Shown here: in pieces, positions 55,991 to 64,000 of the stretch
Position numbering within the stretch: the first letter of the stretch is position 1
How the letters are laid out: the number at the start of each line of letters is the position of its first letter
Assembly: GCF_947501385.1 (NCBI RefSeq)
Contig: NZ_CANMVP010000003.1
Location: forward strand, 62,001 to 126,000
Source: an uncultured Polaribacter sp.
GTDB lineage: Bacteria > Bacteroidota > Bacteroidia > Flavobacteriales > Flavobacteriaceae
Length of the DNA stretch: 64,000 nt
Direction of reading: 5' to 3'
Notes under the pieces: model-generated
What the model was told of the DNA's origin: nothing
Databases searched by the model: none
What the model saw: the letters and a program-made list of their open reading frames with translations, nothing else
Translations under genes and position numbers: made by a program

Positions 55991-57719
55991 AGTCATTTTT
56001 TTGGAGCTTTTCAATGATTTTTAATGTGATGGAATCTATTAATTTCTGAGAGTTTACAACTTCTTTCCTTAGCAAAGAAGAATTTTTAACAATGTCTAAA
56101 GTAGTTTCAAATGATTTTTGATACCAATTGTTCCAAGCAGTAATTATTTCGATTTGAGTTTTTAAAGAATCACCTTTATTGATTGCTATTTTGCTTTGTT
56201 TTAATTCTTCATTCAACCTGTCTTTAGCGGCTTTCTCCAAATCAGAAAGTATTATTTTAGCTGTATTTTTATCCGCATTTAATAAAGTATAAGCTGCAAT
56301 TAAAGCAGTGGTACCCACGTTTTTTAAAGTAGTTTTAGAAACTTTATCAATTCTGTCATTATCGGTATGGTAAAACTGATCTGTAAAGTGCCAAAACAAA
56401 ACACTCGGAATGTTTTCTCGTAAAAAAGGTACATGATCACTTCCTCCTTCAAACGGATTTGTACGTACTACCCAATTTGCTCTTTTACCTTGTTCTTTAA
56501 ATTTATGGATCAAAAAATCATTCAAATAATGAGGTTTCATTTGATCTAAGGTGATTTTAGAACCTCCCCATTCTGTATGTTTGTCATTGCCACGCGTCCA
56601 AATAGCACTTGGATCTGGCATTTTTTCAATCAAGAAAGTTCCACCAGTTTTCTCGGTATCTTCACCAACCATGTCTAAAGAAATTCCCCATTTTATTTCT
56701 TTTGCTCTCAAAGAATCTTCTTGTACATATCTTCGAGTAGATATAATTTCATCTCCCCATAAAAACGTTAATGTTCTATGGAGTGAGATTTCTTTATTGT
56801 TGATGAATTTTGCCGTTAATAAAGCCATTTCTAAAGCAACACCAACTCCAGTTGCGTTATCATTTGCACCTGGTTCTTGAATGTGTGCGCTAAAAACCAA
56901 GCGTTCTTTTGGGTTTTTAGTTCCCTTAATATCTGCAATAATGGTTAATTCTTCAGATTTATAAATATTCGTTTTGACTTTGACATTTAAAATCACTTTC
57001 CCTTTTTCTAAGGATTTTTTTAAACGTTCTTTTGCAGCAAACGATAAGGCAATTGCCCAGGGTTTATGGATAGAATCATGCGGAATTGAACGAAACTGAA
57101 TAGAGGTGGTATTTTTTTCTGGTTGTAAATAATCAGGATTATTATAGGTGATGATTCCTGCTGCTTTTCCGTCTACAATTGCAGCCTTAAAAATTCGATA
57201 CGGACTCGTTTCTGCAAAAACGATTTTTCCTTTTACATCCATTGCTGGAAGTTTTTTTAGATCCTCAATATAAATAACTTCAGCAGAAGTACCTTCTTTT
57301 GGAGTGCTGTAAGAATTTAAAGCAATCATATTTCTGTTGGTGGAATGTTGTAATAATGGCAAAGCATCTCCTTCCATAATTATTGCAGCATCTACAGATT
57401 CCCAAGTTGGTTTTTTAAGCGGACGCTTTTCAATCCTGTAGGTTAACAGATCAGTTTCAGTAGCATTTTCTTCTAAAATATACCCCGTTTTTTCTAATTC
57501 TTCAGCAATTTTATAGACACTTTTGTTAAAACCAGTATTCCCTACAACACGCCAATATTTTTCTACAAATGAAGTGGTTTCAAAAGCTACATCTCCAGAA
57601 AACTCTTCATTCATTACATCAGCATAATTCTCAGTTGATAATTGTATTGATTTTTTTTCATTTTTACATTGAAAAAGGACACATAAAAATACTATAAGAA
57701 AGATTCGTTTTTTAAACAT
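55989..57719 (-). CDS. M28-family zinc peptidase, lipoprotein, with PA domain
   Basis: A 576-residue exported aminopeptidase-type enzyme with a probable lipidation cysteine at 18 (VLFQCKNEKK). A PA-like insert spans about 110-240. The M28 core shows its zinc ligands in order: FSAHIQEPGANDNATG (His, Asp), WGDEIISTRR (catalytic Glu in the place of the more common GEE pair), ISLDMVGED (Asp), and FWHFTDQFYHTDNDRIDKV (His). Likely digests peptides outside the cytoplasm. Confidence 0.9.
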   Translation of the reverse strand: MFKKRIFLIVFLCVLFQCKNEKKSIQLSTENYADVMNEEFSGDVAFETTSFVEKYWRVVGNTGFNKSVYKIAEELEKTGYILEENATETDLLTYRIEKRPLKKPTWESVDAAIIMEGDALPLLQHSTNRNMIALNSYSTPKEGTSAEVIYIEDLKKLPAMDVKGKIVFAETSPYRIFKAAIVDGKAAGIITYNNPDYLQPEKNTTSIQFRSIPHDSIHKPWAIALSFAAKERLKKSLEKGKVILNVKVKTNIYKSEELTIIADIKGTKNPKERLVFSAHIQEPGANDNATGVGVALEMALLTAKFINNKEISLHRTLTFLWGDEIISTRRYVQEDSLRAKEIKWGISLDMVGEDTEKTGGTFLIEKMPDPSAIWTRGNDKHTEWGGSKITLDQMKPHYLNDFLIHKFKEQGKRANWVVRTNPFEGGSDHVPFLRENIPSVLFWHFTDQFYHTDNDRIDKVSKTTLKNVGTTALIAAYTLLNADKNTAKIILSDLEKAAKDRLNEELKQSKIAINKGDSLKTQIEIITAWNNWYQKSFETTLDIVKNSSLLRKEVVNSQKLIDSITLKIIEKLQKND

Positions 57720-57771
57720 AACACCAAATTTTGATGCCTTAAAAGTAATTCTTTTAATTGAAAAAACGACT

Positions 57772-57792
57772 CCTCGAGTATTTGTCTCGAGG
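57772..57792 (-). terminator. Hairpin CCTCGAG-N7-CTCGAGG
   Basis: Perfect 7-bp stem. On the minus strand it is followed within a few bases by six T, so it may terminate the glycosylase gene at 57879. It sits beside a dispersed palindrome at 57806. Confidence 0.5.
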
Positions 57793-57805
57793 TTTCAGTT
57801 AAAAA

Positions 57806-57830
57806 TGTCATTCCTGTGAAGACAGGAATC
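57806..57830. repeat. TGTCATTCCTGTGAAGACAG dispersed palindrome
   Basis: Same left half as the 64-bp element at 43021, with one base different in the loop, ending in GAATC. The right half with AATGACA is missing. Confidence 0.6.
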
Positions 57831-57878
57831 TAAATAAAAGGGTTTTACTATTATTTTCTTATCAATAGTAAAACACTT

Positions 57879-58394
57879 TTATGAGATAATTGCAGCAACT
57901 CTTTTCTGTAATTCAGGTATTACATTTTTCTCAAACCACGGATTTTTAGCAATCCAAAATCTATTTCTTGGTGAAGGATGCGGCAACACGAAATAGTTTG
58001 GTAAATATTCCGGATAATTGTCTACAGTTTCAGTCAGTGTTTTTTTTGCTTGTGCTTTTAAATAATATTTTTGAGCATAGCCACCAATAAGAATCGTTAA
58101 TTGTGCATTTTCTATTTCATGCAATACACGAGAATGCCATTTTGGAGCACATTCTTTTTTGGGAGGTTTGTCTCCAGTTTTCCCTTTGCCAGGATAACAA
58201 AATCCCATTGGTAAGATTGCAAAGTTTTCTACATTGTAAAATACTTCTTCAGAAACTTGCAACCATTTTCGTAAATTTCTTCCTCCAGGATCATCCCAAG
58301 GAATACCTTTTTCGTGCGCAATTCTTCCTGGTGCCTGACTAATTAATAAGATTTTAGATTTTTTATGTATCGAAATTATCGGTTTTGCTCCCAA
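57879..58394 (-). CDS. Uracil-DNA glycosylase-family protein
   Basis: A 171-residue UDG-fold protein: ILLISQAPGRIAHEKGIPWDDPGGRNLRKWL (quoted in two parts: LISQAPGRIAHEKG and DDPGGRNLRKWL) as motif 1, and LPHPSPRNRFWIAKNPW as the C-terminal motif 2. It likely removes damaged bases, or belongs to the less-characterised UDG branch common in Bacteroidota. A cysteine-containing FCYPGKGKTGDKPPKKECAP segment is present but no clear four-cysteine Fe-S set. Confidence 0.85.
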   Translation of the reverse strand: MGAKPIISIHKKSKILLISQAPGRIAHEKGIPWDDPGGRNLRKWLQVSEEVFYNVENFAILPMGFCYPGKGKTGDKPPKKECAPKWHSRVLHEIENAQLTILIGGYAQKYYLKAQAKKTLTETVDNYPEYLPNYFVLPHPSPRNRFWIAKNPWFEKNVIPELQKRVAAIIS

Positions 58395-58459
58395 ATCTAA
58401 ATGAGGCTCGCATAGTGTACATTTTCTAATTTCTGATACTAATTTCTGAATTCAATTAA

Positions 58460-59818
58460 TTATTTAGAACTGAACATACTTTTTAGATCACTAGCATAAG
58501 AAGGATATGTAAATATTAGTTTTTTAAACTCAGGAACTGTCATTTTTTGCTCAATTGCCATCATAAAAATATTAATACATTCATTTGCTTGATTGCTTAA
58601 TAAATGTGCACCAACAATAATTTTAGTTCTTTTATTTACCAATATTTTATAAGCATAGGTATCTTCATTTTCTTTTTTAGCATTATAAAATCCAGCAGCA
58701 TCACCTTTATAAATTTTAATATTCTTATAAGTTTTCTTAGCTTCTTCTTCAGAATAACCAACACTTGCCAAATTCGGATGTGTAAAAACGACAGAGGGCA
58801 CTAACGGACTCAAAAATTCTTTGGAATTTTCTTTCAGAATATTATTTCCAACAATGTCACCTTGCAAACCAGAAAGTGGTGTTAATGGTAAAGATTTATT
58901 AGAAATATCTCCACAAGCATACACGTTTTCATTCGTTTTATTTTGTAGAAAATTATTTACTAGAATACCAGATTCATCATATTTAATAGTTGCTTTTTCT
59001 AAGTCTAATAATGCTGTAGCTGGCACTCTTCCTGAAGTATTAAAAGCAATTTTAGATTTCACAGATTTCTTTTTAGAATTTTGCTTGAAATGAATTCTAA
59101 CATTTTTCCTTAGTTTTTCAACTGATTTAATTTCTGAATCGAAATAGAATTGTACGCCATTCTTTTTCATCTTTTCTACCAACTTTTCTACTAAAAAATC
59201 ATCGAATTGAGACAAGGCTTGTGCACCGCTATCGATAATGGTTACTTTACAGCCTAAGGTAGATAGTAAAAAACAAAACTCCATACCAACATAGCCTGCA
59301 CCAATAAATGTTGCCGATTTTGGTATTTTTTTAAGGTTTAAAAAACTGTCACTTGTTTTTAATATTTCCGCGCCTTGAAAAGGTAATTTTCTTGGAGTTA
59401 AACCAGCAGCAATGACAAAAGTATCTGCAGAAATTGTTTTTCCTTCCAGTAGAACCTCATTTTTACTAATAAATTTTGGCGACTGATGATACAAGTCGAT
59501 TCCTAATTTGGTAAGATTTTCTTCTGTGGCTTTGGGAACTGGTTTGGTAAATTTATTTTTAAATTTCTGAATCGCTTTCCAATCAATCTTTGGTACTTTT
59601 TTAATTCCTAAATCTTTCAATTGACTCGATTTTTGAAGTACATCTGCGAATTGAATCATGACTTTTTTAGGGTCGCAGCCTCTTATGGCACAGGTTCCAC
59701 CAAATGCTTGCTTGTCTGCAATAGCGACTGACAGTCCGTTTTTCACACAAGTTTTAGCAGCTGTTTGTCCAGCGATGCCACTTCCAATAACAAATACATT
59801 GTAATGTTTGGTCTCCAT
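58460..59818 (-). CDS. Flavin disulfide reductase-family oxidoreductase without the usual C-terminal histidine
   Basis: A 452-residue FAD/NAD(P) enzyme of the glutathione reductase / dihydrolipoamide dehydrogenase group. FAD site VIGSGIAGQTAAKTC, redox-active pair CAIRGC (CxxxxC), NAD(P) site FIGAGYVGMEF, VYACGD, and the dimerisation domain with VVFTHPNLASVGYSEEEA. In the C-terminal helix the usual HP(T)xxE base is replaced by TYPSYASDLK, so the His-Glu dyad is missing. The physiological disulfide is unknown. Two strong palindromes lie 113-161 bp upstream of the start. Confidence 0.88.
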   Translation of the reverse strand: METKHYNVFVIGSGIAGQTAAKTCVKNGLSVAIADKQAFGGTCAIRGCDPKKVMIQFADVLQKSSQLKDLGIKKVPKIDWKAIQKFKNKFTKPVPKATEENLTKLGIDLYHQSPKFISKNEVLLEGKTISADTFVIAAGLTPRKLPFQGAEILKTSDSFLNLKKIPKSATFIGAGYVGMEFCFLLSTLGCKVTIIDSGAQALSQFDDFLVEKLVEKMKKNGVQFYFDSEIKSVEKLRKNVRIHFKQNSKKKSVKSKIAFNTSGRVPATALLDLEKATIKYDESGILVNNFLQNKTNENVYACGDISNKSLPLTPLSGLQGDIVGNNILKENSKEFLSPLVPSVVFTHPNLASVGYSEEEAKKTYKNIKIYKGDAAGFYNAKKENEDTYAYKILVNKRTKIIVGAHLLSNQANECINIFMMAIEQKMTVPEFKKLIFTYPSYASDLKSMFSSK

Positions 59819-59930
59819 AAATTTAAGAATTTCGTCAAAAATAGCTTGGAATAAGAATAAAAATTAATGCTTATGAGATAATTATGGACGTTTTTACTTT
59901 AGATTGATGAATAGCAATTCTACAGAAAAG

Positions 59931-59979
59931 TGTTATCTGAAATAACAAAATGTGTAGTAAAATGTTATTTGAAATAACA
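59931..59979. promoter_or_regulatory. Two 17-bp palindromes, centres 32 bp apart
   Basis: TGTTATCTGAAATAACA (59931-59947, one mismatch) and TGTTATTTGAAATAACA (59963-59979, perfect). Centres are 32 bp apart, about three helical turns. They look like paired operators of a dimeric repressor or activator. They lie upstream of the oxidoreductase gene (start 59818) and between it and the HopJ pseudogene. Confidence 0.6.
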
Positions 59980-60087
59980 CAATTTATTTAAAAACGAAAA
60001 CAAAAACACACAGTTTGTCATGCTGGAAGCATCCTATGCAAACATTATATAAAATATTCTTTTAGAATGATCTGTGTTGAAAAAGAG

Positions 60088-60428
60088 TTACCTCACCTCC
60101 AAAGCTTCACCTTCAAAAGATAAACCCTCAAAACCCGTTTTTATAAAATTTCTACTATACTATTTTGATGAGCATCTCCATTCTTATTTTCTAAAACACT
60201 TTTATAATGTTCGTCAAAATATAGAAGCGTTGCTACTTTTGTCAATTGTTGCAATTTTACAAAGGCAAACAACTTACAAGAACCCCAATTTTATCCAGCC
60301 TTATTTTTGAGTTCTCCGTTTGTAAATGCTGTTAGGGTAAAGATGTAATTGTTTTCAATGACTTCCATAGTTTCAGCAAAAGTAATTGTTATTGGATTTG
60401 ATTTTAGATTTTTGATGAATTCTTTCAT
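60088..60428 (-). pseudogene. HopJ-type family pseudogene (premature stop plus frameshift)
   Basis: On the minus strand from the ATG at 60428 the protein reads MKEFIKNLKSNPITITF, ETMEVIENNYIFTLTAFTNGELKNKAG. It then meets a TAA at 60293-60291 where the family has a codon such as Gln. In the same frame it continues NWGSCKLFAFVKLQQL ... YFDEHYKSVLENKNGDAHQN, then shifts frame and ends RNFIKTGF, EGLSFEGEALEVR before a stop at 60090-60088. Order, motifs (GSCKLFAF, HQN-RNF-KTGFEG) and length (about 113 codons) match the small HopJ type III effector-like family common in Bacteroidota. A stop and a shift in one short gene indicate decay, unless the sequence has errors. The plus-strand frame at 60074-60310 is only its shadow. 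Confidence 0.82.
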
Positions 60429-60549
60429 CGTTATTTTTATATTTTTAGATTAAAATCGAATTTAAAAGAGAAAGCAAATTCTATTAGTTTTAAAATAAAT
60501 ATCAATTTTTTTGTTATAGAATTATCTGTTTTTACGTTATATAAATAGA

Positions 60550-61065
60550 ATGAATAAAAAAGATTTTAGACTAAAAGTATTTTCATTATCAGAAAATATA
60601 TTTCCTATGGTTGCACGAATGCTTGGTGGAAATTCAAATGCAGAAGATGCTATTCAAGAAATAATGCTAAAACTTTGGGAAAAACGTAAAAAAATAGAAA
60701 AGCATCCCAACATTAAAGGTCTAGTTTTTTTAACTGCTCGAAATTATTGTATTGATGTGATAAGAAAAAAACCTTTTGTTTTAAATGACTCAACAGCATA
60801 CATTAACACTTTAGAATCTGAAAATGAAAACACACAATTAGAGTGGAAAGAACTAAATAGTATTATTAAAGAAATTCTTAAAAAATTACCAGTACAACAA
60901 GTAGAGGTTTTTATGATGAGAGATTTGGACGGTTATCAATTCTCTGAAATAGCTGCTGCATTAGAAATAAAAATAGAACACGTTAGAGTATTATTATCCA
61001 GAGCAAGAAAACAAATAAGTATAGAACTCGAAAAAATATACAGTTATGAAAGAGGGAGCTATTAA
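60550..61065 (+). CDS. ECF-type RNA polymerase sigma factor
   Basis: A 171-residue sigma-70 family protein with region 2 (FPMVARMLGGNSNAEDAIQE, IMLKLWEKRKKI) and region 4 (LKKLPVQQVEVFMMRDLDGY, FSEIAAALEIKIEHVRVLLSRARKQI in parts). Overlaps the next gene by 20 bp, so the two are translationally coupled. Together with the membrane protein and plug-domain protein downstream it forms a three-gene operon. Confidence 0.93.
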   Translation: MNKKDFRLKVFSLSENIFPMVARMLGGNSNAEDAIQEIMLKLWEKRKKIEKHPNIKGLVFLTARNYCIDVIRKKPFVLNDSTAYINTLESENENTQLEWKELNSIIKEILKKLPVQQVEVFMMRDLDGYQFSEIAAALEIKIEHVRVLLSRARKQISIELEKIYSYERGSY

Positions 61066-61474
61066 AAATCTAATTGAAAAATATAAAGCAGGCACAAGTT
61101 CTTTGGTTGAAGAAAAGAATTTGGTTGAGAATTTAGATAAGTTAGAACCCACATTAAAAATATGGTTTGCTTATGTAAAAATGAATAAAAATGAAGTCCC
61201 AAAAGACTTAAATGCTAAATTATGGAAGTCTTTTGAGAAAAGAAATATTAGAAAACCTAAATTTAGAATTAGCACTATTTCAATAGCTGCATCAATACTA
61301 CTAGTTATTGCTATTTATATTGGGAATGGTACTAATAATAAATTGAACTATCGTAAAAAAGAAGCTTTATTAAAAGAAGCTCAGAATATGTTTAAAGAAC
61401 CAATTCAAAATAAGCAAATACATAATATTATTGTTGAAAGCGATTTGATAGTGGTTTACACAAAAACAGAATAA
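61046..61474 (+). CDS. Putative single-pass anti-sigma factor
   Basis: A 142-residue protein whose ATG lies 20 bp inside the sigma gene. A cytoplasmic N-terminus of about 73 residues (basic, helical), one membrane helix at 75-93 (ISTISIAASILLVIAIYIG), then a periplasmic tail of about 50 residues. Position and topology fit an anti-sigma factor, but the N-terminus lacks an obvious zinc-binding ZAS motif. Inferred function. Confidence 0.7.
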   Translation: MKEGAIKNLIEKYKAGTSSLVEEKNLVENLDKLEPTLKIWFAYVKMNKNEVPKDLNAKLWKSFEKRNIRKPKFRISTISIAASILLVIAIYIGNGTNNKLNYRKKEALLKEAQNMFKEPIQNKQIHNIIVESDLIVVYTKTE

Positions 61475-61514
61475 AGCATTTATATTAAACTAGAACTATT
61501 AAATATTTATAATT

Positions 61515-62027
61515 ATGAGAAAATTATTATTTACTACTGCAGTACTACTATTTTCGAGTTTCGTTATTCAAGCTCAGAAAACAGAAGACAACAAAAATGA
61601 AAAACAAACAAACGAAAAGATTTATATAAAGTTAAAAGATGATGCAAAACCCGATATTTATATAGATGGTAAAAAGTTTGATTTCCCAATGGAATTGATA
61701 GATCAAAGCATGATTGCATCTATATCTGTTATTAAAAATGAACAAGCAATAAAAAGATTTAATGCTCCTAATGGTGTTATCTTAATTGAAACAAAAATAA
61801 TGAAAGATATAGAAGTTTCTGAAATAAATGTAAGCGATAATAATATCTTTACAAGTAAAAATACTCCTAAGGTCATTATAAATGGTAAAGTTTCAAATAA
61901 TAAAATGCTAAAATTATTAGAACCTGATCAAATTAAAAGTATAGATGTTTTAAAAGGTGAAAAAGCAATTCAAAAACACAATGCTCCTAATGGAGTTATA
62001 ATAATTACTACAAAAACTAAACAATAG
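61515..62027 (+). CDS. Periplasmic protein with two TonB-plug-like modules and no barrel
   Basis: A 170-residue exported protein (signal peptide to about IQAQ, residue 21). It has two copies of the core of a SusC-type plug: residues 46-94 (PDIYIDGK ... IASISVIKNEQAI ... NGVILIETK) and 118-167 (PKVIINGK ... IKSIDVLKGEKAI ... NGVIIITTK). The SusC plug in this window has the same pattern (IIVDG ... IESITVLKG ... GAVIITTK). There is no beta-barrel and no carboxypeptidase-like domain. Third gene of the sigma operon, 40 nt after the membrane protein. A role as periplasmic signal or TonB-linked partner is inferred. Confidence 0.75.
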   Translation: MRKLLFTTAVLLFSSFVIQAQKTEDNKNEKQTNEKIYIKLKDDAKPDIYIDGKKFDFPMELIDQSMIASISVIKNEQAIKRFNAPNGVILIETKIMKDIEVSEINVSDNNIFTSKNTPKVIINGKVSNNKMLKLLEPDQIKSIDVLKGEKAIQKHNAPNGVIIITTKTKQ

Positions 62028-62068
62028 AACCTTTATAGATAAAACCTCAATTTTTTAGTGATACTTTC

Positions 62069-62101
62069 AGACCTCAAAGGTTTTTAAAACCTTTGAGGTC
62101 T
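62069..62101. repeat. Perfect 33-bp palindrome between converging genes
   Basis: 16-bp arms around a single T: AGACCTCAAAGGTTTT on the left, its complement on the right. It lies between the plug-domain gene (plus) and rsmI (minus). Could act as a terminator on either strand or be a dispersed palindromic element. Confidence 0.75.
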
Positions 62102-62109
62102 CTTTGTAA

Positions 62110-62781
62110 CTATCGTTTCCCCTCAACAACAACCACAATTTCCCCTTTGGGAGGTTTTGCAATATAATGTGCCAACACTTCTGTGGCAGTTCCTCTAATG
62201 GTTTCTTCAAACATTTTTGTGAGCTCTCTTGAAACCGAAACTTGCCTGTCTGCCCCGAAATACTCTACAAAATTACCCAATGTTTTTATTAGTTTGTGAG
62301 GCGATTCATAAAAAATTATCGTTCTTGTTTCTTCCGCTAATAATAAAAAACGTGTTTGTCTTCCTTTTTTAACGGGTAAAAAACCTTCAAAAACAAACTT
62401 GTCGTTTGGCAAACCAGAATTTACCAAAGCAGGCACAAAGGCAGTGGCGCCAGGTAAACAATCTACTTCAATATTATTTTCTACACAGGCTCTGGTTAAT
62501 AAAAACCCAGGATCTGAAATTGCTGGAGTTCCAGCATCAGAAATTAAGGCACAAGTTTCTCCGTTTTGAATTCTTTGCACAACACCTTTTACAGATTTAT
62601 GTTCATTATGCATGTGATGACTGTGCATTTGCGTAGCAATCTCAAAATGTTTTAAAAGTTTTCCGCTTGTACGTGTGTCTTCTGCTAAAATAAAATCGAC
62701 TTCTTTTAGAATTCTAATAGCTCTAAAAGTCATGTCTTCTAAATTACCGATTGGTGTTGGTACTAAATATAATTTGGACAT
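62110..62781 (-). CDS. rsmI: 16S rRNA (cytidine-1402-2'-O)-methyltransferase
   Basis: A 223-residue SAM-dependent methyltransferase of the tetrapyrrole-methylase fold. The ATG at 62781 gives the normal start MSKLYLVPTPIGNLEDMTFRA; a longer frame adds 20 unlike residues. Motifs: FILAEDTRTSGKLLKHF, GTPAISDPGF, LPGATAFVPALVNSGLP (SAM site), FYESPHKL. It methylates C1402 in the decoding centre. Confidence 0.96.
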   Translation of the reverse strand: MSKLYLVPTPIGNLEDMTFRAIRILKEVDFILAEDTRTSGKLLKHFEIATQMHSHHMHNEHKSVKGVVQRIQNGETCALISDAGTPAISDPGFLLTRACVENNIEVDCLPGATAFVPALVNSGLPNDKFVFEGFLPVKKGRQTRFLLLAEETRTIIFYESPHKLIKTLGNFVEYFGADRQVSVSRELTKMFEETIRGTATEVLAHYIAKPPKGEIVVVVEGKR

Positions 62782-62866
62782 TTTAGTTCTTGGTTTTTTG
62801 TTGTTAGTTAATGGCTTTTGGTTGTTGTGGAAAACCAACAACTAGAACCTAAAAGCCATCAACCAG

Positions 62867-63226
62867 TTATATTTCTTCATACGTTTCCACAGTAATATCT
62901 GCAATAACATCACCCGTATGTTTTATAGAAAGTGGTTCAAATAATACAATATGAACTTCTTCTTTTGCAATAGGTTTGTGTGCTACTCCTTTGGGAACAA
63001 TATAAAATTCACCTTCCTCTACAGTGATGATTTTATCGCGTAATTCAATTGTTAAAGTTCCTTTTATGACCATAAAAAGTTCGTCTTCAAATTCGTGTTT
63101 ATGAAATACAAATTCGCCCTTTAGTTTTGCCAATAAAATTTGTTGTCCGTTTAATTCGCCCACTTTTTTTGGCGACCACAAATCATCAAATAAATTGAAT
63201 TTTTCCTGAATATTAATTGTACTCAT
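62867..63226 (-). CDS. Cupin-domain protein
   Basis: A 119-residue single-domain cupin. Metal ligands in KHEFEDELFMVIKGTLTIELRD (His, Glu of motif 1) and a second motif FYIVPKGVAHKPIAKEEVHIVLFEP. Function open: could bind a metal and a small sugar or acid. Just upstream of rsmI on the same strand with an 85-nt gap. Confidence 0.88.
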   Translation of the reverse strand: MSTINIQEKFNLFDDLWSPKKVGELNGQQILLAKLKGEFVFHKHEFEDELFMVIKGTLTIELRDKIITVEEGEFYIVPKGVAHKPIAKEEVHIVLFEPLSIKHTGDVIADITVETYEEI

Positions 63227-63466
63227 AAAGACAAATTTACAAAACTAAATTCGCGTTACCGATTGAAGCGACATCCTTTTTATGCTTTGATGATTTCAAG
63301 ATCTTTTGTAAAACTTAAAAACCGATGCATTAAAACAGCTGCTGAACTAAATTTAGCATAAAAAGATACAGCGAAAAGCGGGACATTTCTCTTTCAGAAA
63401 TGAACGCCCAAAACATTAATATTTAACGGAAAATGATTAATTTCGCAACTTAAATTATTGAAAGAA

Positions 63467-64000
63467 ATGTATAGAAGTCATTCTTGTGGCGAGTTAAGAG
63501 ATTCGCATGTAAATACAGAAGTAACCTTGGCGGGTTGGGTTCAGAAATCGCGCGATAAAGGGTTTATGATTTGGGTAGATTTACGTGACAGATACGGAGT
63601 TACGCAGCTAATTTTTGATGAAGAGCGCACGCCAAAAGAAATGATGGAAAAAGCAAAATCTTTAGGAAGAGAGTTTGTGATACAAATTACAGGAACTGTC
63701 ATAGATCGTGAGTCTAAAAACTCAAAAATGGCAACTGGAAACATAGAGGTTTTGGTTTCTAAATTAGAAATTTTGAATGCTTCTATTACGCCGCCTTTTA
63801 CCATTGAAGACAAAACAGATGGTGGAGAAGACATTCGAATGAAATACAGGTATTTAGATATTCGAAGAAACCCTGTAAAAGACAGTTTGATCTTTCGTCA
63901 TAAAGTTTCGATGGAAGTTCGTAAATATTTGTCAGATCAAGAATTTATTGAAGTAGAAACGCCCTATTTGATAAAATCTACGCCAGAAGGTGCAAGAGAT
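63467..64000 (+). CDS. aspS: Aspartyl-tRNA synthetase, N-terminal part
   Basis: The first 178 codons of a class II synthetase, cut by the right window edge. [40 protein letters not shown] and [11 protein letters not shown] form the OB-fold anticodon-binding domain. [14 protein letters not shown] and the start of the catalytic domain ([17 protein letters not shown]) follow. It charges tRNA-Asp with aspartate; the remainder is outside the window. Confidence 0.96.
   Translation, partial: MYRSHSCGELRDSHVNTEVTLAGWVQKSRDKGFMIWVDLRDRYGVTQLIFDEERTPKEMMEKAKSLGREFVIQITGTVIDRESKNSKMATGNIEVLVSKLEILNASITPPFTIEDKTDGGEDIRMKYRYLDIRRNPVKDSLIFRHKVSMEVRKYLSDQEFIEVETPYLIKSTPEGARD

Noticed and set aside
60074-60310. 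Plus-strand open frame of 78 codons
   Set aside because: It starts with TTG, has no promoter and lies antisense over the HopJ pseudogene, whose motifs are clearly visible on the other strand.
1-64000. CRISPR arrays, prophage, transposases, rRNA
   Set aside because: No regularly spaced repeats, phage or transposase motifs, or rRNA-like sequence were seen on either strand.

Overview
The window looks like chromosomal DNA of a marine member of the Flavobacteriaceae, Polaribacter- or Formosa-like. It is strongly AT-rich. Almost no gene has a Shine-Dalgarno sequence, and many have the Bacteroidota -7 box TAnnTTTG. It carries type IX secretion (T9SS) C-terminal domains of types A and B, a SusC/SusD pair, a gliding-motility-type C-terminus, 7TMR-DISM and LytTR signalling proteins, and a PID-CTERM-like mini-protein. 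Genus is inferred; no rRNA is present.

Region 1 (1-14.1 kb) is a polysaccharide-utilisation locus aimed at a sulfated, rhamnose-containing glycan (ulvan-like by inference). It holds a LamG lectin-fold protein (cut by the window edge), three sulfatases, a GH78-type rhamnosidase-like protein, a TIM-barrel hydrolase candidate, L-rhamnose mutarotase, and a giant secreted G8-domain protein. Four promoters share CAGGTT-N4-CAGGAT-N21-(-7 box), and a fifth has the CAGGAT half at the same place. This is read here as the binding site of the locus activator. A fourth sulfatase, fused to a complete GH78 rhamnosidase, lies apart at 22.7-26.2 kb. It sits between two copies of one terminator hairpin and beside a tRNA cluster.

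Region 2 (14.2-20.6 kb) is housekeeping: ribE, pdxA, a YceD-like protein with rpmF, fabH, accB and accC, and an Lrp/AsnC regulator. Region 3 (20.6-22.1 kb) is a kinase-less phosphorelay cluster (receiver, Hpt, LytTR regulator). After the fusion gene come tRNA-Leu, -Gly and -Asn, sucA and sucB, a TPR histidine kinase with its LytTR regulator, a large T9SS cargo protein with a tiny partner gene, and a 7TMR-LuxR regulator. A 1-kb gene-poor stretch with repeated hairpins follows.

Region 4 (39.7-64 kb) is mixed: a PIF1-type helicase, recJ, OsmC, an orphan SusC/SusD pair, a dipeptide epimerase with a PLP enzyme, a lectin-domain adhesin, an M28 peptidase, a uracil-DNA glycosylase-like protein and a flavin disulfide reductase. 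It also holds a HopJ pseudogene and a small ECF sigma / membrane protein / double-plug-domain operon. rsmI, a cupin and the start of aspS close the window. No CRISPR array, transposase, integrase or phage gene was seen.
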